Assembly (NCBI GenBank): GCA_000711775.1
Contig: ARYC01000788.1
Location: 62,001 to 126,000 of the forward strand
Source of the DNA: Oxytricha trifallax
Taxonomy: Eukaryota > Ciliophora > Spirotrichea > Sporadotrichida > Oxytrichidae
Reading direction: 5' to 3'
Length of the DNA: 64,000 nt
Shown here piece after piece: positions 33,496 to 48,026 of the stretch (the first letter of the stretch is position 1; each line of letters opens with the position of its first letter). The position numbers and the translations under genes were made by a program. Under the pieces are notes generated by a model. It made no database searches and was not told where the DNA came from. It saw only the letters and a list, made by a program, of their open reading frames with translations.

Positions 33496-34800
33496 ATGGA
33501 ATTGAACAATTAAAGGACATTCTTTCAAAAGTGATAATTGCAAAATTTTTTTAATACTTAGCTAATACTTTATTTTACATTATAAAAATAATAAATGCAT
33601 TTTTTATTCGTTATACTAAATCATTCTTTCAATCTAAAATGAACACATTAATATTAATAACTTAGGAGCAAAATATAAAAAAATAATTCTTAACCAAATT
33701 ACATTAATTCATTTTACTCATTTGAAAAACAACTTCATCAATATATTTAAGTTTGAAATTCTTAGATTCTTGAAGAATCTAAGATAAAATTAATTTCGCT
33801 ACGATCAAACGTTCTTTCATCGTATAAACTGTTCCTATTATTTTTAAAGGTCTCTACTTTCTCAAAAAAATGAAAATTCAATGCGCTTCAAATAATTCGA
33901 ATTTGTCCCTTTAAAATATGAATTATTAATTTTATGAATAGCTCTTTATGTAGAATTTATTTTTTTAATACCTATAAAAATTCAAAACCATTTTAGAATT
34001 TCAGAATACATAATTTTTTCTTTGAATTTGATTATATTTTATTGCAGAAATTTTATAAACTGGCTAATATAAACTTTCCCTAAAATTCTTAGAGTCATTT
34101 GGAATTCACTAAGATTAAACATATTCTACCAATTTAGGCGTGGCTATACATCCTTTGACTTACTTCTCTAATAACCCCTTCTCTGCTTAGTCTATTTAAA
34201 AATTCTATGATAGAAATATTCAATTTATATTGCAATAAATAAATTATAGAAAGTAACATTAAAATATATATATATAAGTAAGGGAAATAAAATATTTTAT
34301 TGAAAGAATGATCAGTTGTGTCTATTCCAATTTTATTGGAAATATGACTAAGAAAAAATAAAAAAAATAAATAAAAAAATTATATTAAAATTTTTTGGGT
34401 TTATAAATTTAAACTTTATAACAAATTTCATTTAAATATTTCTTTAAATATCTAATTTAAGTTATTTTTTAATATTTGATTTTTAAATGTAATTTTTGAA
34501 CTTAATAATTTTTACAAATAAATATGAATCTTAAGTTTGCTTTTATGAACAATACTATCAAGAACTTTAAAAACATTTTTATCAAAAGAAACTGCATTTA
34601 TCTATAGAGATTGTAAAAAATTTAATTATTTATATTTTTGTAAGGCTTAGCATCTATTTACTAATATAAGAATTTAAGATTATTCAAATAATTGCTGACT
34701 GATAACTAATTATTATTAATTAAATGTATAAGTTTAAATTTCCTCAAGGTTTGAATCTTTCCAATCTCAAAATTAAACTATAAAGATATTAATTTTTTAA
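33496..34800. other. AT-rich germline sequence with LRR-family remnants
   Basis: The first ~80 bases continue LRR member B after element 2. The remainder shows no clear coding block. Confidence 0.4.
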
Positions 34801-34839
34801 TAATTTCTGTAGAACCGTGAATATATAAAAATCTCTTTT

Positions 34840-34905
34840 ACTCTAAGTATTTGAAATGCTTCAATAATTTCAGCATTTGAAATTTAAAAATTTTCATCAG
34901 AATCA
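34840..34905 (-). pseudogene. LRR-family exon fragment
   Basis: Minus-strand ISNAEIIEAFQILRVKEIF matches the NAQFIEACHVLNVKEIEIC exon at 26.6-26.7 kb. Surrounding sequence is too decayed to extend it. Confidence 0.4.
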
Positions 34906-35939
34906 TTTTAAAATATAAGAGGATTATTTATAATATTTAGAGGTATTCTTGATTTTTCAATTTTACAACTTAAAAATATAAATATTTGACAGAAAAATAA
35001 TTAAAATATTTTCTTTATATAAATTAAACAATTTCATTTAAATTTAAATAAATATACTACTTTTACATAATCATCATAAAAGGAAATTGATTTAATTTGA
35101 ATTTTGTTGATATCATGCAACTTTCTTAACCTCATAAACTCATCAATAGTTCCTACATTTGCATTAAAAACTTAGAACCTTTTATTTAAACGTATATGAT
35201 TTTGATTTGTGGGATTGATATATATTTTAGAAGAGATATATTTAAAGTTTCGATAATTTTAGAATGTATAAATTTTAATTTTATATTTTAAGATCAAAGG
35301 GAAATATTTGAATCTATTGCTTAATAATTATTTGAAGTATATTAGTCTCTATATATATAAATCTTAAAAGCACACTACTAAACAACCGATAAATAGTTAT
35401 ATGTCTTTATTTTTATATTACTCTAAGATTATATTTGCTTTAATAAAATCTAAATAGCCTGTATCATGAATCTTCTATATATATTTCATTAATTTAAATT
35501 TGTGAATTTTTTTCAAAAATAATTTATATCTTAATTGCTTCTTTTAGAAAATTAAAATATACACCGTTAAATAAATAAACTTAATATGACAAATAAAAGA
35601 ATTTGGATTATATTGAATCTTAAATATATAAATATTAAACTAATATCTTGTGAAATTTCTAAAACAAAGATTAGAGTTCTTAAATTAAATTTATATCATA
35701 ACAATTAATGTAAAGTATATAAATATAGATTTTATATAAAAGAAAAATAATCAAATTGTTAATTTTAATTGAGTTTTCTCTTAAAGTGTAGTATATATCT
35801 TAAACTTATATATTATACAAATTTTATTAATTCATATCTTAATATTAATTTTAAATTTTAAGAATTTTATTTCATTTTTAAAAAAATATAAATTATAACT
35901 TATAACTTATATAACTTTTAAATATTTGATTTTTATAAT

Positions 35940-36205
35940 TTAATTTAATAACGTTTAGCTGATTTAAAATTTACTGAACATCATTGATTTTTTATCTAAA
36001 TTAAAGAGCTCACTTAATCTTAACTCACTTATTGGTAGAGTCTTACTTTACTTCATTATTGACCCGAAATTTAGAATTATAAATTTTCTAATGATTGAGT
36101 TCAATTTTGGAACTTCCTCAAACAAGAAATCTCTATCGATGTAGCATAAGATTTGAAGTAGCAAATATTTCGATTATATTTTTCCAAATCTTAGTTGGTT
36201 CTTTA
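35940..36205 (-). pseudogene. F-box-like exon, second copy
   Basis: Open minus-strand frame: FGKIQSKYLLLQILCYIDRD then FLFEEVPKLNSIIRKFIILN, and further on KTLPISELRLSELFNLDK and QISQT. It is collinear with the 27.95-28.29-kb exon through to the shared QISQT end, so selection may once have kept it. Downstream LRR exons (to the left) include 34.84-34.9 kb. Confidence 0.55.
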
Positions 36206-37740
36206 AAATAAAAACATAAAAAATGTATATTCTTTTACATAGTACTTTGAATTAGTTGAATTGTTTGTAATTAATGCGCTAATTATTTTATTTCCATTAA
36301 AATTTATGTAATCTTGATTTAAACTATCAAATCATAATTTTTCCTTCAAATTAATAAGTTAATTAATTTTAATCAATCCCTGTATATTCTAGTTTTAACA
36401 TCATCAGTTAATTTAATTAAGCAACAAATTTACAATCTTTAATGGATTTGATGTTTGGTATATTTTAGATAATTTAATATTTATAAAATTATTCTTAAAG
36501 CTAATTTTAATATAAAAATAGAATTTAATGAGTATATGTAAATTATTATATTTAATTATTAATTAAACTTAGTACCATTTTTGGAGATTTTATGCTCATC
36601 TTAGGATAACCTTTCAATATATTTATAAAACAGACATTAGAAAAGATATATTTCTTTTAAGATTTATAAACAATTAAGAAACTACATTTAAAGTCAAATT
36701 TTTATCAATCACTTTATCTAATTTAAATTTAAGATATTTTAGCTTTATATTTTATTAACATTCTAACAAAAAAAGACCAATTTATATAATTCTTAAAATT
36801 ATGATTTTATCATTTTAAAATTACATTCAATTTTGGAAAATAAATTAATATAAAATTAACTTGTTATCTTTTATGGTTTCTGAAAATAAATCCAAACTTT
36901 TGCAATATTAACTTCCGTAATTTTATTATTTAATTCATTTCACCAAATCATATGTATTTATAAAATACTAAGAAAGTATAATTGATTGAGATGTAATATA
37001 AAAAATACAAAGTAGTTTTAATATTGTAGATGATAAATTAAATTATATTGACAATCTCTAAATTTTGTGATATTATTAATTAAAATTAAGCACTAATATA
37101 AAGTATATTTTTTAAATTCAGAAACTCTCAATTGAAATAAACGTATTTAAAAATAAAAATGATATAATGTGTAAGAAGTCTATAAAATATTCATAGTTAT
37201 TTATAATACAAGAATCTATCAATTAATCAAATTTGGTATTTTAAATTTATTTTTTTAATTATTTTTATCATAAAATTTAAAGCTTCTTTTATATTTTAAT
37301 TGAAATTGGTAAAAGCAAGATAATAAAATAAATAATTTCATTTGATACTTGATAAGTATATTAGCAATCTAAAAATAGATGGCTAATATTCCCCTATTGA
37401 ATATTTATAATTGATTACTTGCATAAAATATTAAAAATGTTAAAATCCATATTCGTTTCTGGTGAGTGTAAATAAATTTATAATCTTAATTTTAGTCATT
37501 TTGAGTAGATTAAATTAATAAATAGTTAATATTTCTTATATTTTTTTGTCAGACCTCAAACAATTTAAAGACTTCTTAGAATTTAATAATATATGAAAAA
37601 ATTTTTATATAAATAAATTTTACATTTAAACAATTAAATTTATTTCAATTTAGGGTAGTTCAAATCCAAATAATTGTTGTATTAATTAAAAATTATTATA
37701 TTAAAGTACTTAATCATGTCCTTTTTGCTTATGCTTAGAT
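36206..37740. other. AT-rich germline sequence
   Basis: I see no coding block, RNA gene or element ends here. Confidence 0.4.
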
Positions 37741-37859
37741 TTTTATATTTAATTTTAAAATCTTTAAACTCTGGATTAGTTTATAATTTAAAGAGTGCGC
37801 ACAAGTATTTTAAATAACTTTTAAACATATAATACTTAATATATTAATAGATAATTATA

Positions 37860-39900
37860 AAATTCCACAAGCTTAATGTTCTCTAAATGTCAAAACAAAT
37901 TCTATTCTTATTTTCCAAGTTCTAGTTTCTTAAGTTATATGCGAATTTCCCAATTATCTCATACTCATTCTGCTAATCTATTGTAGAATATAAATTTTAT
38001 TATAGAAAAACAATAGAGAATTATAGAGTTAATTTTTTATAATACAACATCTGTCTCAGGAAATATAATAGTTCTTAAGCTTTTTAACTTGAGGAGCTTA
38101 TTATTGAAATGGAATTTTATTAATTAATTTTAATTTTATTTATTAATTAACTAGCAATTGACTGAGACAAATTATTGAAGCATTTGTACAGCTAAAAGTT
38201 CTCTAAATTTTCTCATAAAATTCAACTATTTATTAGCTCATGTTTCCATAATCACATCATAGTATAAAAAATTAAGAGATTATTGGATGGATATTAGTTT
38301 GATATTTATTGAATCTCTTTTCTTAATTAAGGAAATTCAAGGAATTTCCGTTCAAAAATATTAATCTAGTAATGGCCAAATTTAAATCTTTGTTAAATAT
38401 TGGTATAAATAGTGATAATAAATTAATAATTAAATACTATATTATTACTAGCAATACCAGCTATAATTTAATAAATTAAGAAAACCTAAATAAAGCTATA
38501 ATAAATTATAATTATTATAGTTCATCATAATAACTAAAATTCCGGAAAATCTCTTGAGATTATTTTTTATTCCATATAATAATAAATCTAATTATTCTAA
38601 TTACTTAAGTTTTAAAATAAAATTACTTTTAAAATTAAAGATGCTTCTTTTAATATAGGAAAATCAAACTAGACAATATTTTTCAATCTCTAAGCTATGA
38701 ATCTTAAATAATGATGTGCTTCTATATTACTAAAAGCATGCTTTTTATATAAAATTGAAATTTTATATGATAAAGTTAATTTATTGGAAGAGAATATAAA
38801 AATTCTATGATTTTTTAGGAATTTTCAAATACAATTATAAGAATATTTTTAATACATTTAAATTAATTGATTAAATTGCTTTATTTTCAAAATTTGCAAA
38901 CCGGTTAGGTTGTAAAAAAACAGGTCAGGAGCACAACTATTAATTATTACTTTTCTAAATTCAATCAAAACTTCTTCTACTATATTTATTTATCTTAAAT
39001 TATTGCTTAAAATTATATATTTAATGCCATTTATATATAAAAATTATTAATAATAATTATTATCAGTATATATAAAATAAATTCTGAAACAGGAAATGAG
39101 TCGCTTGTTTAAATGAAATTCAATGTTAAGCTTTTGAGTTGATCTTTTTCTTTCCATTAATTCATAAAGTAATTAAATCTTTAAAGACCTTTATCTTTGA
39201 AATAATCTACTTCTAAATTATTAACTTTAAACTCCTTAGCCTCCAAAAATAATATCAAAGTTTCTCAATTGTTTATAAACGTTGTAAAAGATATAAAATT
39301 AATGGTAATATTAATATAAATAATTAGAGGAAGAAAGGAAGGCAATTATCACATTGAAATATCTTAAGAGTTTCTATATTAAAGACTACATTTTTTCTGA
39401 AGTATTTTAACAGTTTTTCATCCAAAACTAAGTCAAAATTTATCTTATCATTTCTACCAAGTACCAAAGCAAAATCGATGTTCTCTAATAGAGTAAAATT
39501 TTCAAAAACTTAGATTTCCAGATTCTTTAAACTAGGGGAAACCAAAATAAGCAATATTAAAAGCATGTTTGCGTCTAGTTTGCAACCTTCCTTTTGTAAC
39601 TCTATGCGTAAATTATAATATATAAGAAAGGTATATATTTCAATGCATTATATAAACTTTAATAATTTTATTATTATATTACAAGTTAAATTCTCAACTT
39701 TGCAAGTTTCCATGTTTTCATAACAAAAATCTATAAAATATTCACTGAGCTTTTCTTTCTAATTAAGTTCTGAATTTTGCATTTATAATGATAATTTCGA
39801 AAATGTTGATAAAATCGTCAATATCTAACTTTCAAGTTGCTCTTAAGTTTAAAAGAATATCATATCTATTCTAGTCTGCTTAACAAATGTATCATTCTAA
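37860..39900 (-). pseudogene. LRR-like family member C, best-preserved copy
   Basis: The exon at about 39600-39345 is fully open on the minus strand: GCKLDANMLLILLILVSPSL, then KNLEIQVFENFTLLENIDFA, LVLGRNDKINFDLVLDEKLL and KYFRKNVVFNIETLKIFQCD. A second exon, TLILFLEAKEFKVNNLEVDY (~39270-39200), and blocks near 38.0-38.1 kb (KLLKLKSLRTIIFPETDVV) follow in the same order as in members A and B. Leu-x-x-Leu spacing supports an LRR-like fold. Gaps between blocks are AT-rich and of intron or IES size. This copy is the best place to judge the family's true structure. Confidence 0.5.
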
Positions 39901-41499
39901 AAACATATTTGTATGTATTAAATTTATGTTGTATAATAAAATAATGCAATTTTTCTTCTATATTTTAATCATATCTATTTTGGTAAAAGTGCTTTGACTC
40001 TTTAATGATATTATTCATTGAAACCCTACTATCAATTGAAAATTCATCAACTATTAATGTTTTAAACTTGTTGGAGGATACTTTGAGTATTTTAATAGAA
40101 AAATACTTATTAAACATCAATTTAAACGTAATTAAATATAAAAAACATAATTTAATATTTCTCCAAAGAAATATCTAGAGATGATTACATAATTTTAAGG
40201 ATACTCATATACTTAGTGAATGTTTTAAGAAATTATTCCAAAAAATTAATGATTATTTATCCTTATTTTATTTAATTTTATTATTTTACAGATTTTAATT
40301 GAATTAAGTCCTAGCATTAAATAAGATATATATAATTACAAAATATTTAATCTGCATAATATATTTTTATAAATAATTTGAATCTTTAGTTTGTTATTTG
40401 GTCTCAATTTTTTAAGTAATTAAAGAAAATCGAAGTTTGGTTCTCTTACAATAATCTTTAGTTCACGTAAAAAAATATAATATTACTAAAAATTATATGG
40501 TAATAAGTAAAATAACAATATTTTCCAGAAATTAATAATGATCAATATAATTCTGTGTGATACTATAATAATATTTAAAGAATTATAACTGATAGATTTA
40601 TTTAGGGTTTCATCATGATTTTAAATATAAATTATTTCATTATTTTTTAAAGGAAATTACCTAAAATAAAAATTAATCATTTTCTTTTAGTTTTATAATC
40701 TTCTCAATTAGAATAGTTTAATATATTTTAATTTATTAAAATTAAAAATTTAAAATATTTATTAAAAAAATACCAAATACTCTTTTAATCAATTATATAA
40801 TTAATTTTGATGGCAATGTTTTTTATTTAAAAAAAAAATATAATAAATTATAATTATAGAGTGTATGCATGTTTAGTTAATTAATAAGGTTTAATATTTA
40901 AAAAAAAGTCTTTAATTATCAACTTTTAGTTAAATTTTATTTGTTTACTAAATGTTGTAGAGTGATTGATTAGATTTATAATTGAAGCATAATCATAGTT
41001 ATAATATTTAGAAACCTTTAGAGACAATTTATGCATAAATTTTTACTAATCTGTTTTAAATTAAAAACGATTTATCTTTTTAATTTTCTAAGAGTCTCAA
41101 TCTTTGCATGATCAAAATTAAAGAATATAAATACTACACATTACTAATATAATTTCTTTTACACCATAATTTATAGGTAATTTCACTAACTCCTAGTGTT
41201 TGAAGAGCATCTTTTATTAGATCTTAAGAAAATTTATTCTGCGAATGGTCTTCAAGATCATAATTTAAAAATATTTTATTAATATATGTTATTTTGAGAC
41301 TTTATTATAATTTTTTGACAGGAGTTTATACTGTAAAGGATATTAATTTAAATAAACACTAAATAATAACTGAAATAAACTAAAAAATTATTTAGTAAAA
41401 TGGAACATCTATTTTCATTTCAAATATTTAACATTCATTCTATCCTTTAAATATTAAAATTTAAAGTATTTTATTTATAATGCATTTATAAAGTGAATG
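39901..41499. other. AT-rich germline sequence with one LRR exon relic
   Basis: A minus-strand DLIKDALQTLGVSEITYKLW fragment near 41235-41165 matches the 26.6-kb exon type. Otherwise nothing is identified. Confidence 0.4.
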
Positions 41500-41505
41500 G
41501 ATATG

Positions 41506-42166
41506 TGTTATTACCGAGATCCCCCCCATCCCCCACACCACCCCCACTACCCCTCCACCCTCATTAAAATATCCCATTTCATATCAAATTTTGTATCTAC
41601 AGGGTCTAAATCGATCTCCTTCTTGACATCTCGATTATAGCTTATGAAATATAAATTTAAAAACTTTTTCATATTCTTTTTAATGAAAGTAAAATTTTTT
41701 AATACTATGATACGAAAATATTTTAAAAAAAACTTTTGTCCCTTAAATCAACTTCATTCGACATAATTAAAAGAAATTGTATGAGTAATTTTTTAAGTTT
41801 TTTTTTCTTCATTTTTTTATAACAATTTTATCCATTATCATTTTTAAAAAATGAAGAAAAAAAAAACTTAAAAAATTACTCATACTATTTCTTTCAATTA
41901 TGTCGAATGAAGTTGATTTAAGGGACAACAACTTTTTAAAAAATATTTTCTTATCATAGTATATAAAAATTTTACTTTCATTAAAAATAATATGAAATAG
42001 TTTTTCAATTTATATTTCATAAGCTATAATCGAGATGTCAAGAAGGAGATCGATTAAGACCCTGTAGATACAAAATTTGATATGAAATGGGATATTTTAA
42101 TGAGGGTGGAGGGGTATGGGGGGGTAAGGGGGAAAGGGGGGCACTGGGGGGATCTCTGTAGTAACA
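41506..42166. mobile_element. C-rich-ended foldback element, copy 1 (661 bp)
   Basis: Begins TGTTATTACCGAGATCCCCC and ends GGGGGGATCTCTGTAGTAACA. The arms are long inverted repeats of about 300 bp that meet near 41830 with little loop. It is flanked by GATATG on both sides (41500-41505 and 42167-42172), a 6-bp target duplication. The outer ~55 bases of each arm are runs of C (left) or G (right), and the inner part is AT-rich. No coding capacity. Confidence 0.75.
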
Positions 42167-42172
42167 GATATG

Positions 42173-43750
42173 CAATTAATTGTAAAATATTGAGAAAAAA
42201 ACCTTGTAATTATATTATTTTAAGGAGAGACTCTCTTTTATGAATAATATTAAATTTTTTTTAATTATGGAAATGTTCTGCTCAAGAAATAAATATCTAT
42301 ATTGAAGTTTAAAAAAAACTTTCCAAGAGGTAAGGTATTCAAATTCTATAGTATGATATCTATCTAATTGCTAAGCAAATATAACTGCCAAATATAAATT
42401 TAGGTTAATTTACCATCTACACAGAAGAAATTAATTAATGAATTATGTAGTTTTTTACTTCAATTCTTTTTCGGTAAAAATAGATAAATAACTTTGTTTT
42501 CAAAATTTTAGGATAAACTTTAAATATATTTTTAGTTTAAAGAGTAATATTGATGTTAACAATAAAAATATCTATTTTTTAAACAAAATTTCAAGAAATA
42601 AAATGATTTCTCTTTCCACTTTATTTTGTAATATTAAATAATTCAATAAATAATATGTATCTTAATTGAAAATTTCCTTGCAATTTGACGACGATTTTTA
42701 CAAAGTTTAAACTCTGCAAAAGTATGATTTTTTATTTAATTATTTTACTTAAACTTTCTTGTCAATATAATCGTTGCATTTTCGTGCCCATTATTGTCGA
42801 ATAAGTTTCAATCTAATTGCTATAATTCTTTTTTATTTACCACATGTTTATTTATGAAGAATAATACATTAAAAAATTAAAGATTCGGAATTAATAGTCG
42901 TCAATAGTTAAATAAAATCTAAAATTTATAATTTCAATTTCTATTATTTAAAAGTCATTAATAAGATGTTTAATAAATGTAATATAACGCTAAAAACAAG
43001 TGCTTTATACAGTTATTAATTTTTGTCGATTCTCACATAAGAAAGATTAAATTTTCAATAATTTTAGACCAATTTCATTTATTTTCTATATAATTTAAAC
43101 AGCCAGAAACATTTTTAATTATAAAATTTATTTTAATTAACTAATATTGATGATTTAATCTTAAATTAAGTTTGATTTTTAATTTGCTCTAATTATTAAC
43201 ATTAATTATATGATAATTAAAAATATAATTTTTATAATCATTGAAAGAAATTGATTGAATCTTTAGCTTGCTAAAATCATTCAATATTTTTAACCTAATT
43301 AAATCATCTAAACATTGAATTTAGGCGCTATATCCATTAAAATTAATATAATAAATATATCTTCTGTAATTACTGCTCAACAGTTATTTATCTTAAGAGT
43401 TTTTTTATTAAATAAAATGTAAAATATTGTAACTAAATAAATACATTTTAATTATAAGACAAAAATATCTATAAATATAATAACAAATATTATAATAAAA
43501 ATGTTTTCTCTTTGAGAATTAAACAGATCTTAAACTTAAATTTATCTAAGAATTAATAAAATTTTATCATTTTAAAATGCTTTAAACTTTAAATGGTGGA
43601 CTTATATAAGAATTTATAGATTCAACACCAAACCTTTATGTTTTTATAATAGCATTTTCAAATAAATGATTATTAAAAACTCTGAAAAATATTGTTTTAT
43701 TTATAAAAAGTTATTTTGCCAATAATTATATTTTTATTTAATTTTAATCT
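42173..43750. other. AT-rich germline sequence
   Basis: Nothing beyond faint LRR-like blocks is seen (for example near 43260-43320). Confidence 0.35.
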
Positions 43751-43754
43751 AACT

Positions 43755-44005
43755 AAAACGTTTAGCTGATTTGCATTTAAAATCTATTTTTCAAATCATC
43801 AGAGTGAAAGAGTTCTTGGAGACATAAGTCTTCAATTGGTAAGACCTTACACTAAGAGTTGAAGTATCCATAGTTTTGAACTAAAAATGGCGTCATAATT
43901 TATTTGCATTTTGCGAGTTCTTCAAACAAAAAGTCTTTATCAATAAAAACTCCAAAACACCTCCAGTAGATTAAATAGTTGATTATAATTTTATGGCTTT
44001 TCTTT
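43755..44005 (-). pseudogene. F-box-like exon, third copy
   Basis: Minus-strand FIDKDFLFEELAKCKQIMTP then FLVQNYGYFNSQCKVLPIED and LCLQELFHSDDLKNRF, ending QISQTF. The first part of the box is decayed (YLIYWRCFGVFIDKD), but the end matches the other two copies exactly in layout. Confidence 0.5.
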
Positions 44006-44569
44006 TAAATTAAAAAATCAATAAACTTAAGAGTCAAACCATAAATGAATAGTATTCTAAATTGGAATAATCTTGATTTGGTATTTAATGTATATCTAAA
44101 AATTATTATCAAATAAGACAATTTATCTTTTCAAAGCCAATCTACAAAAATATTGTTGTCATATATGTTTTCTTATTTTATTAAAAGTAATTTAAATAAT
44201 CTTCAAACATATGATAATGTTATATTGAACTCAGAATATAAATAATAATATCATAAAATTTCTTAAATAATAGGCCTATTTTATTATTACCAAAGTTATT
44301 TATATTTACTTTTGCTCACTTGGACTTTATCTGCATCAAATGTAAAAGATATAAATAATTTCATAAAGTTAATTGATAATTAAAAATGTGAAAACTATCA
44401 TTTTATTTATTCTTTTGCTATAATAGATATTGAAATTTAAATATAATCTTTTCTATATTTCAACATTCTTTCAGTTTATTAGTTCATTAGTATTTTCCTA
44501 GATTCATACTTCTATCGATAGATTTACTTTTTACAATTTATAAATAAAATAAAGGCTTAAAATTCTTAA

Positions 44570-44662
44570 AATAATTATAAAATTCTTGCATTTTCAATGT
44601 AACTCAAAATTTGAAGAAGAACATATTTTGATTTAATTTTCCCTATCTCCAAGTTCTTCTTC
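44570..44662 (-). pseudogene. F-box-like exon, truncated fourth copy
   Basis: Only the first part survives: EIGKIKSKYVLLQILSYIE on the minus strand, matching GKIKSKYLILQILSYID at 28.2 kb. Confidence 0.45.
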
Positions 44663-45702
44663 TAAACATATTATTATAATTTATTAATAAAAAATACGTT
44701 GGTTGCTGCTTTCTATCTAACAAATTTACTGAATTAATTGGGATTCTATTTGAGTTTACGATTAACTCAAGTTTTATTGATTCTTTCGTTTCTTCCATTA
44801 TATTTAATGAAGTAAAGATCTATTTGAACTATTATATGATTTAATATTTTAGATTAATAAATCTAAATAAGAATCCAAACTATTCATATTAATAAAATTA
44901 TCAAATATATTTAGAAGAAATTATATTTTTTTCATTAAAATAATTAAATTATCTTATGAATAATTTATTCTTTGTAAAATATTAATAATATTAACCTCCC
45001 GTGAGAATTTTAATTTTTATTTCTATTATGAGTTTAAAAATTTGTACTGTTTTTAAACAAATTTATTTAATCATACTAAAAATTATATAAAATAAGAAAG
45101 GCTTTAAATAGAGTTACTTTTATCATGTTTAATGATAATAATAAAAAATGGGTTGACTCTTAGAGGTAAAAAATGACATCTTTAAAAATAATTGCTATCA
45201 AAATATATTTTTATTATAATTAAATATTTCATATCTTTCATAAATATAACAATATTGTTATATGTTGTCTCACCCTTTTAAATGCATCATATTTTTTAAT
45301 TTACTTAAGATCCTTATTTATGAATGAATTAAGTTTTAGATATTTTTATTATTTATACTTTATTCCCTGACTTATTCATATATGTTGAAAATTTTTGAAT
45401 AAATATGAATATAAAACACAAAAATATATTAAATAATTCAATTAAGTTATATAATGATTATTTATGTGCTATTATTATATATTTTTTTAAAAAATAAATT
45501 TAATTAATGTAATTATAAATATACTTTATTACCAAATCTCTCTTCATAAATATTTCAATTACAGATAGAATTATCCCTCAAATATATTCCTTACTTTATT
45601 TACCTATTAATTTAGTTAATAATAAATTAGAATTTATGAATCATAATTTGAAATAAAAAGATGTAAAAAGAGATAAAGTAATTATAAATTTAAAAACATA
45701 TG

Positions 45703-46078
45703 TGTTCTAACCGAGATACCCCTCCCTACCCTTAACCGAGATATCCCTCCCCATACCCCCTTCCCCACCCCCAACCTATTTTATAATAAAAATATGATTT
45801 AATAATTTATAAAATCTTTTATAAATGAGAATTTTAAAAATTATTGATTAAATAATTATAATAATTTATAAAATCTTTTATAAATGAAAATTTTTAAAAT
45901 TTATTGATTGAATAATTATTTTTATTTATAATTAAAGCTTAATAATTTTAATTATATTTAAATTAATAACAATGATTGATTTATAAAATTCTCATTTATA
46001 AAAGATTTTATAAATTATTAAATTATTTTTTTATTATAAAATAGGTTGGGGGTGGGAAGGGATATCTCGGTTAGAACA
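45703..46078. mobile_element. C-rich-ended foldback element, copy 2 (376 bp)
   Basis: Starts TGTTCTAACCGAGATACCCC and ends GGGATATCTCGGTTAGAACA. The left arm contains the tip twice (a second AACCGAGATATCCC at about 45733), then a C-rich run and AACCTATTTTATAATAAAAA; the right arm mirrors it. The central part has two near-identical ~60-bp AT-rich repeats (about 45800 and 45860). Flanks are CATATG and TACATG, so the target duplication is imperfect. Confidence 0.65.
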
Positions 46079-47400
46079 TACATGTAAGATTTTAAAATTG
46101 AAATAATGCCTAACTTTTATTATCAAATATTGCATAATTTTAGGTATTCTTGAAATTTAAATTAATGATATTTTATAAATAATTTATTGAATAAATAAAT
46201 AATGTAAAAAATTTTGGATAGTTCTTGTCCAAATAATCCTTGTATAATAAATATATACATTTTATATAGTATTGAATTATGTCATCTTACTTAATGAGAA
46301 ATCCTGAGATTTTAATTCGAAGATCTTTATAACGAGGATTAGTCTCAAATTCTATTAGTGTGGACAATTAATTTTTTTAACAATCAATTATTAAAAAAAT
46401 TACATCGAATAAAATAGAATTATTTTTTAAATGAAACAATCTTAAATATCTAATAATGTCATAGCATAATATATTATCAGATTCAAATTATCTGCTTTAT
46501 TCTATAAGAGATGAAAGTTTATCAATCATTTCATATTCATTTGGCTTATTTATTGTAAAATGATATAATTTTATAATATTACAGAGTTTTATAAATACAC
46601 TTTTACTTTTAAGTTTGGCAATAGATTACAGTCTTTTGGAGTTATTTTAATTTTTTTCAAGAATTTTAACTAGATAAGCTTATTATTAAATTAAAAATAA
46701 CGAAAGAATTTCATAGATTAAATTAATATGAATTAGCATTATCAGCTATAATAAAGCAAAAATTTTCTAATAAAATTAAATAAAAATATTAATTTATTGG
46801 ATTAATTATATTTCATCGCTTAAATTAGCATTCCAGTCTATTCCATATTTACTCTGTATTTCCTTATTGAGTCATTAAATATTTTGATATATTATTGTAA
46901 AAAAATATTCTAAAATAAATAAAATTGACCTTAGAGTATGATAAATGAACAAGTGGGAAATTAAAATTGGTAATACTTGGAAAAAGCATTGATGTGGTCC
47001 TCCCAAATAATGTTACTCTCTTTTTTTTAAGAAATTGAATTTTTTAATTTCTTGAAGAAATTTTAAAGTACCATAGTTTGCCACATGAAAAAATGATTAA
47101 AAATATCTTTTTTTTTAGTTCAATTTTAGAAAAAAAATTTAAATCATTCAAATATTTCCAAATATAATTAAAAATAATCATAAAAAATATGAATTTCACT
47201 GAATTTAAGTTTTTGCATAATTCCATACCTTTATTTAGAATTTAAATTAATGGATTTTAGGGCATATTTGGAAATCATTGGGGTTTAAAATAGAAGTTAG
47301 GCCACTTTGCAAAATAATAAACGTAAATTAGAGATTCTTAGGGTCTTTTTATGATAAGAGACATATTTAGATTTACTGCTTAAGTATAAATATAGTATTA
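46079..47400 (-). pseudogene. LRR-family remnants, member D
   Basis: Minus-strand NNKLIQLKFLKKIKITPKD near 46695-46630 matches the NNKLLQLKFLKKIILP exon of the other members. The rest is AT-rich and decayed. Confidence 0.35.
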
Positions 47401-47559
47401 GTATTAATATAGACTAGGTCAAACTAATTCCAAATAATACGACCAAAGCAAAACTATTATACAAAATTGCATCAAATAATACGTTTAACTACTTGTAGTA
47501 AAATCTGGTATCTAAAAACATCATGCAAAAAAATAAAAGCCTTCAAAGGTTTATTATGA

Positions 47560-47960
47560 CTTCAATTGTGAATCTAGAAATTCTAGAAATTCGGGCACAC
47601 CTTCATCTCTTGACTAGCGAGCTGTACTTTATCATAATACAAGAAATATGATAGCAAAGAGGTTTATGACTTAAAATTGAAGGTTGTCACTCATATTTAG
47701 TCTTATAAAGTTTTGTTATTCATCCTCAGTCTATTAAGCCAGAGTAGGATACATGGTTCTTACATTAATTAAGAGACAAATATAAAGATTGAGAAATCAT
47801 CTTCTTTGTTAAAAACTTCTCATTTCATCAGACTAAGGAGCTAAGTAAGCTTATGTAGATTTAAACATAACTTTTATATATAAAGTTCGCAATTAATGGG
47901 ATTGAATTCAAATTGAGTTAAATCAAGATTTATTACAAAATTCTGCTGTGGAATCACTTA
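47560..47960 (+). pseudogene. TBE transposase relic
   Basis: DNA-level similarity to the TBE transposase region at 61.72-61.95 kb: ATACAAGAAATATGATAGC, and ATTCATCCTC…CTATTAAG followed by AAATATAAAGATTGAGAAATC. Frames are broken throughout. No TBE ends are recognisable nearby. Confidence 0.5.
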
Positions 47961-48026
47961 TCTATCAGTACAGTTAGTTGACTTGATTCAAATCAGCTGC
48001 AAGAGTTAGTATAGATAAGAAGAAGA

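Noticed and set aside
47044..47226. 60-codon minus-strand ORF
   Set aside because: Low-complexity Lys/Ile/Phe composition in AT-rich DNA, no support from neighbours.
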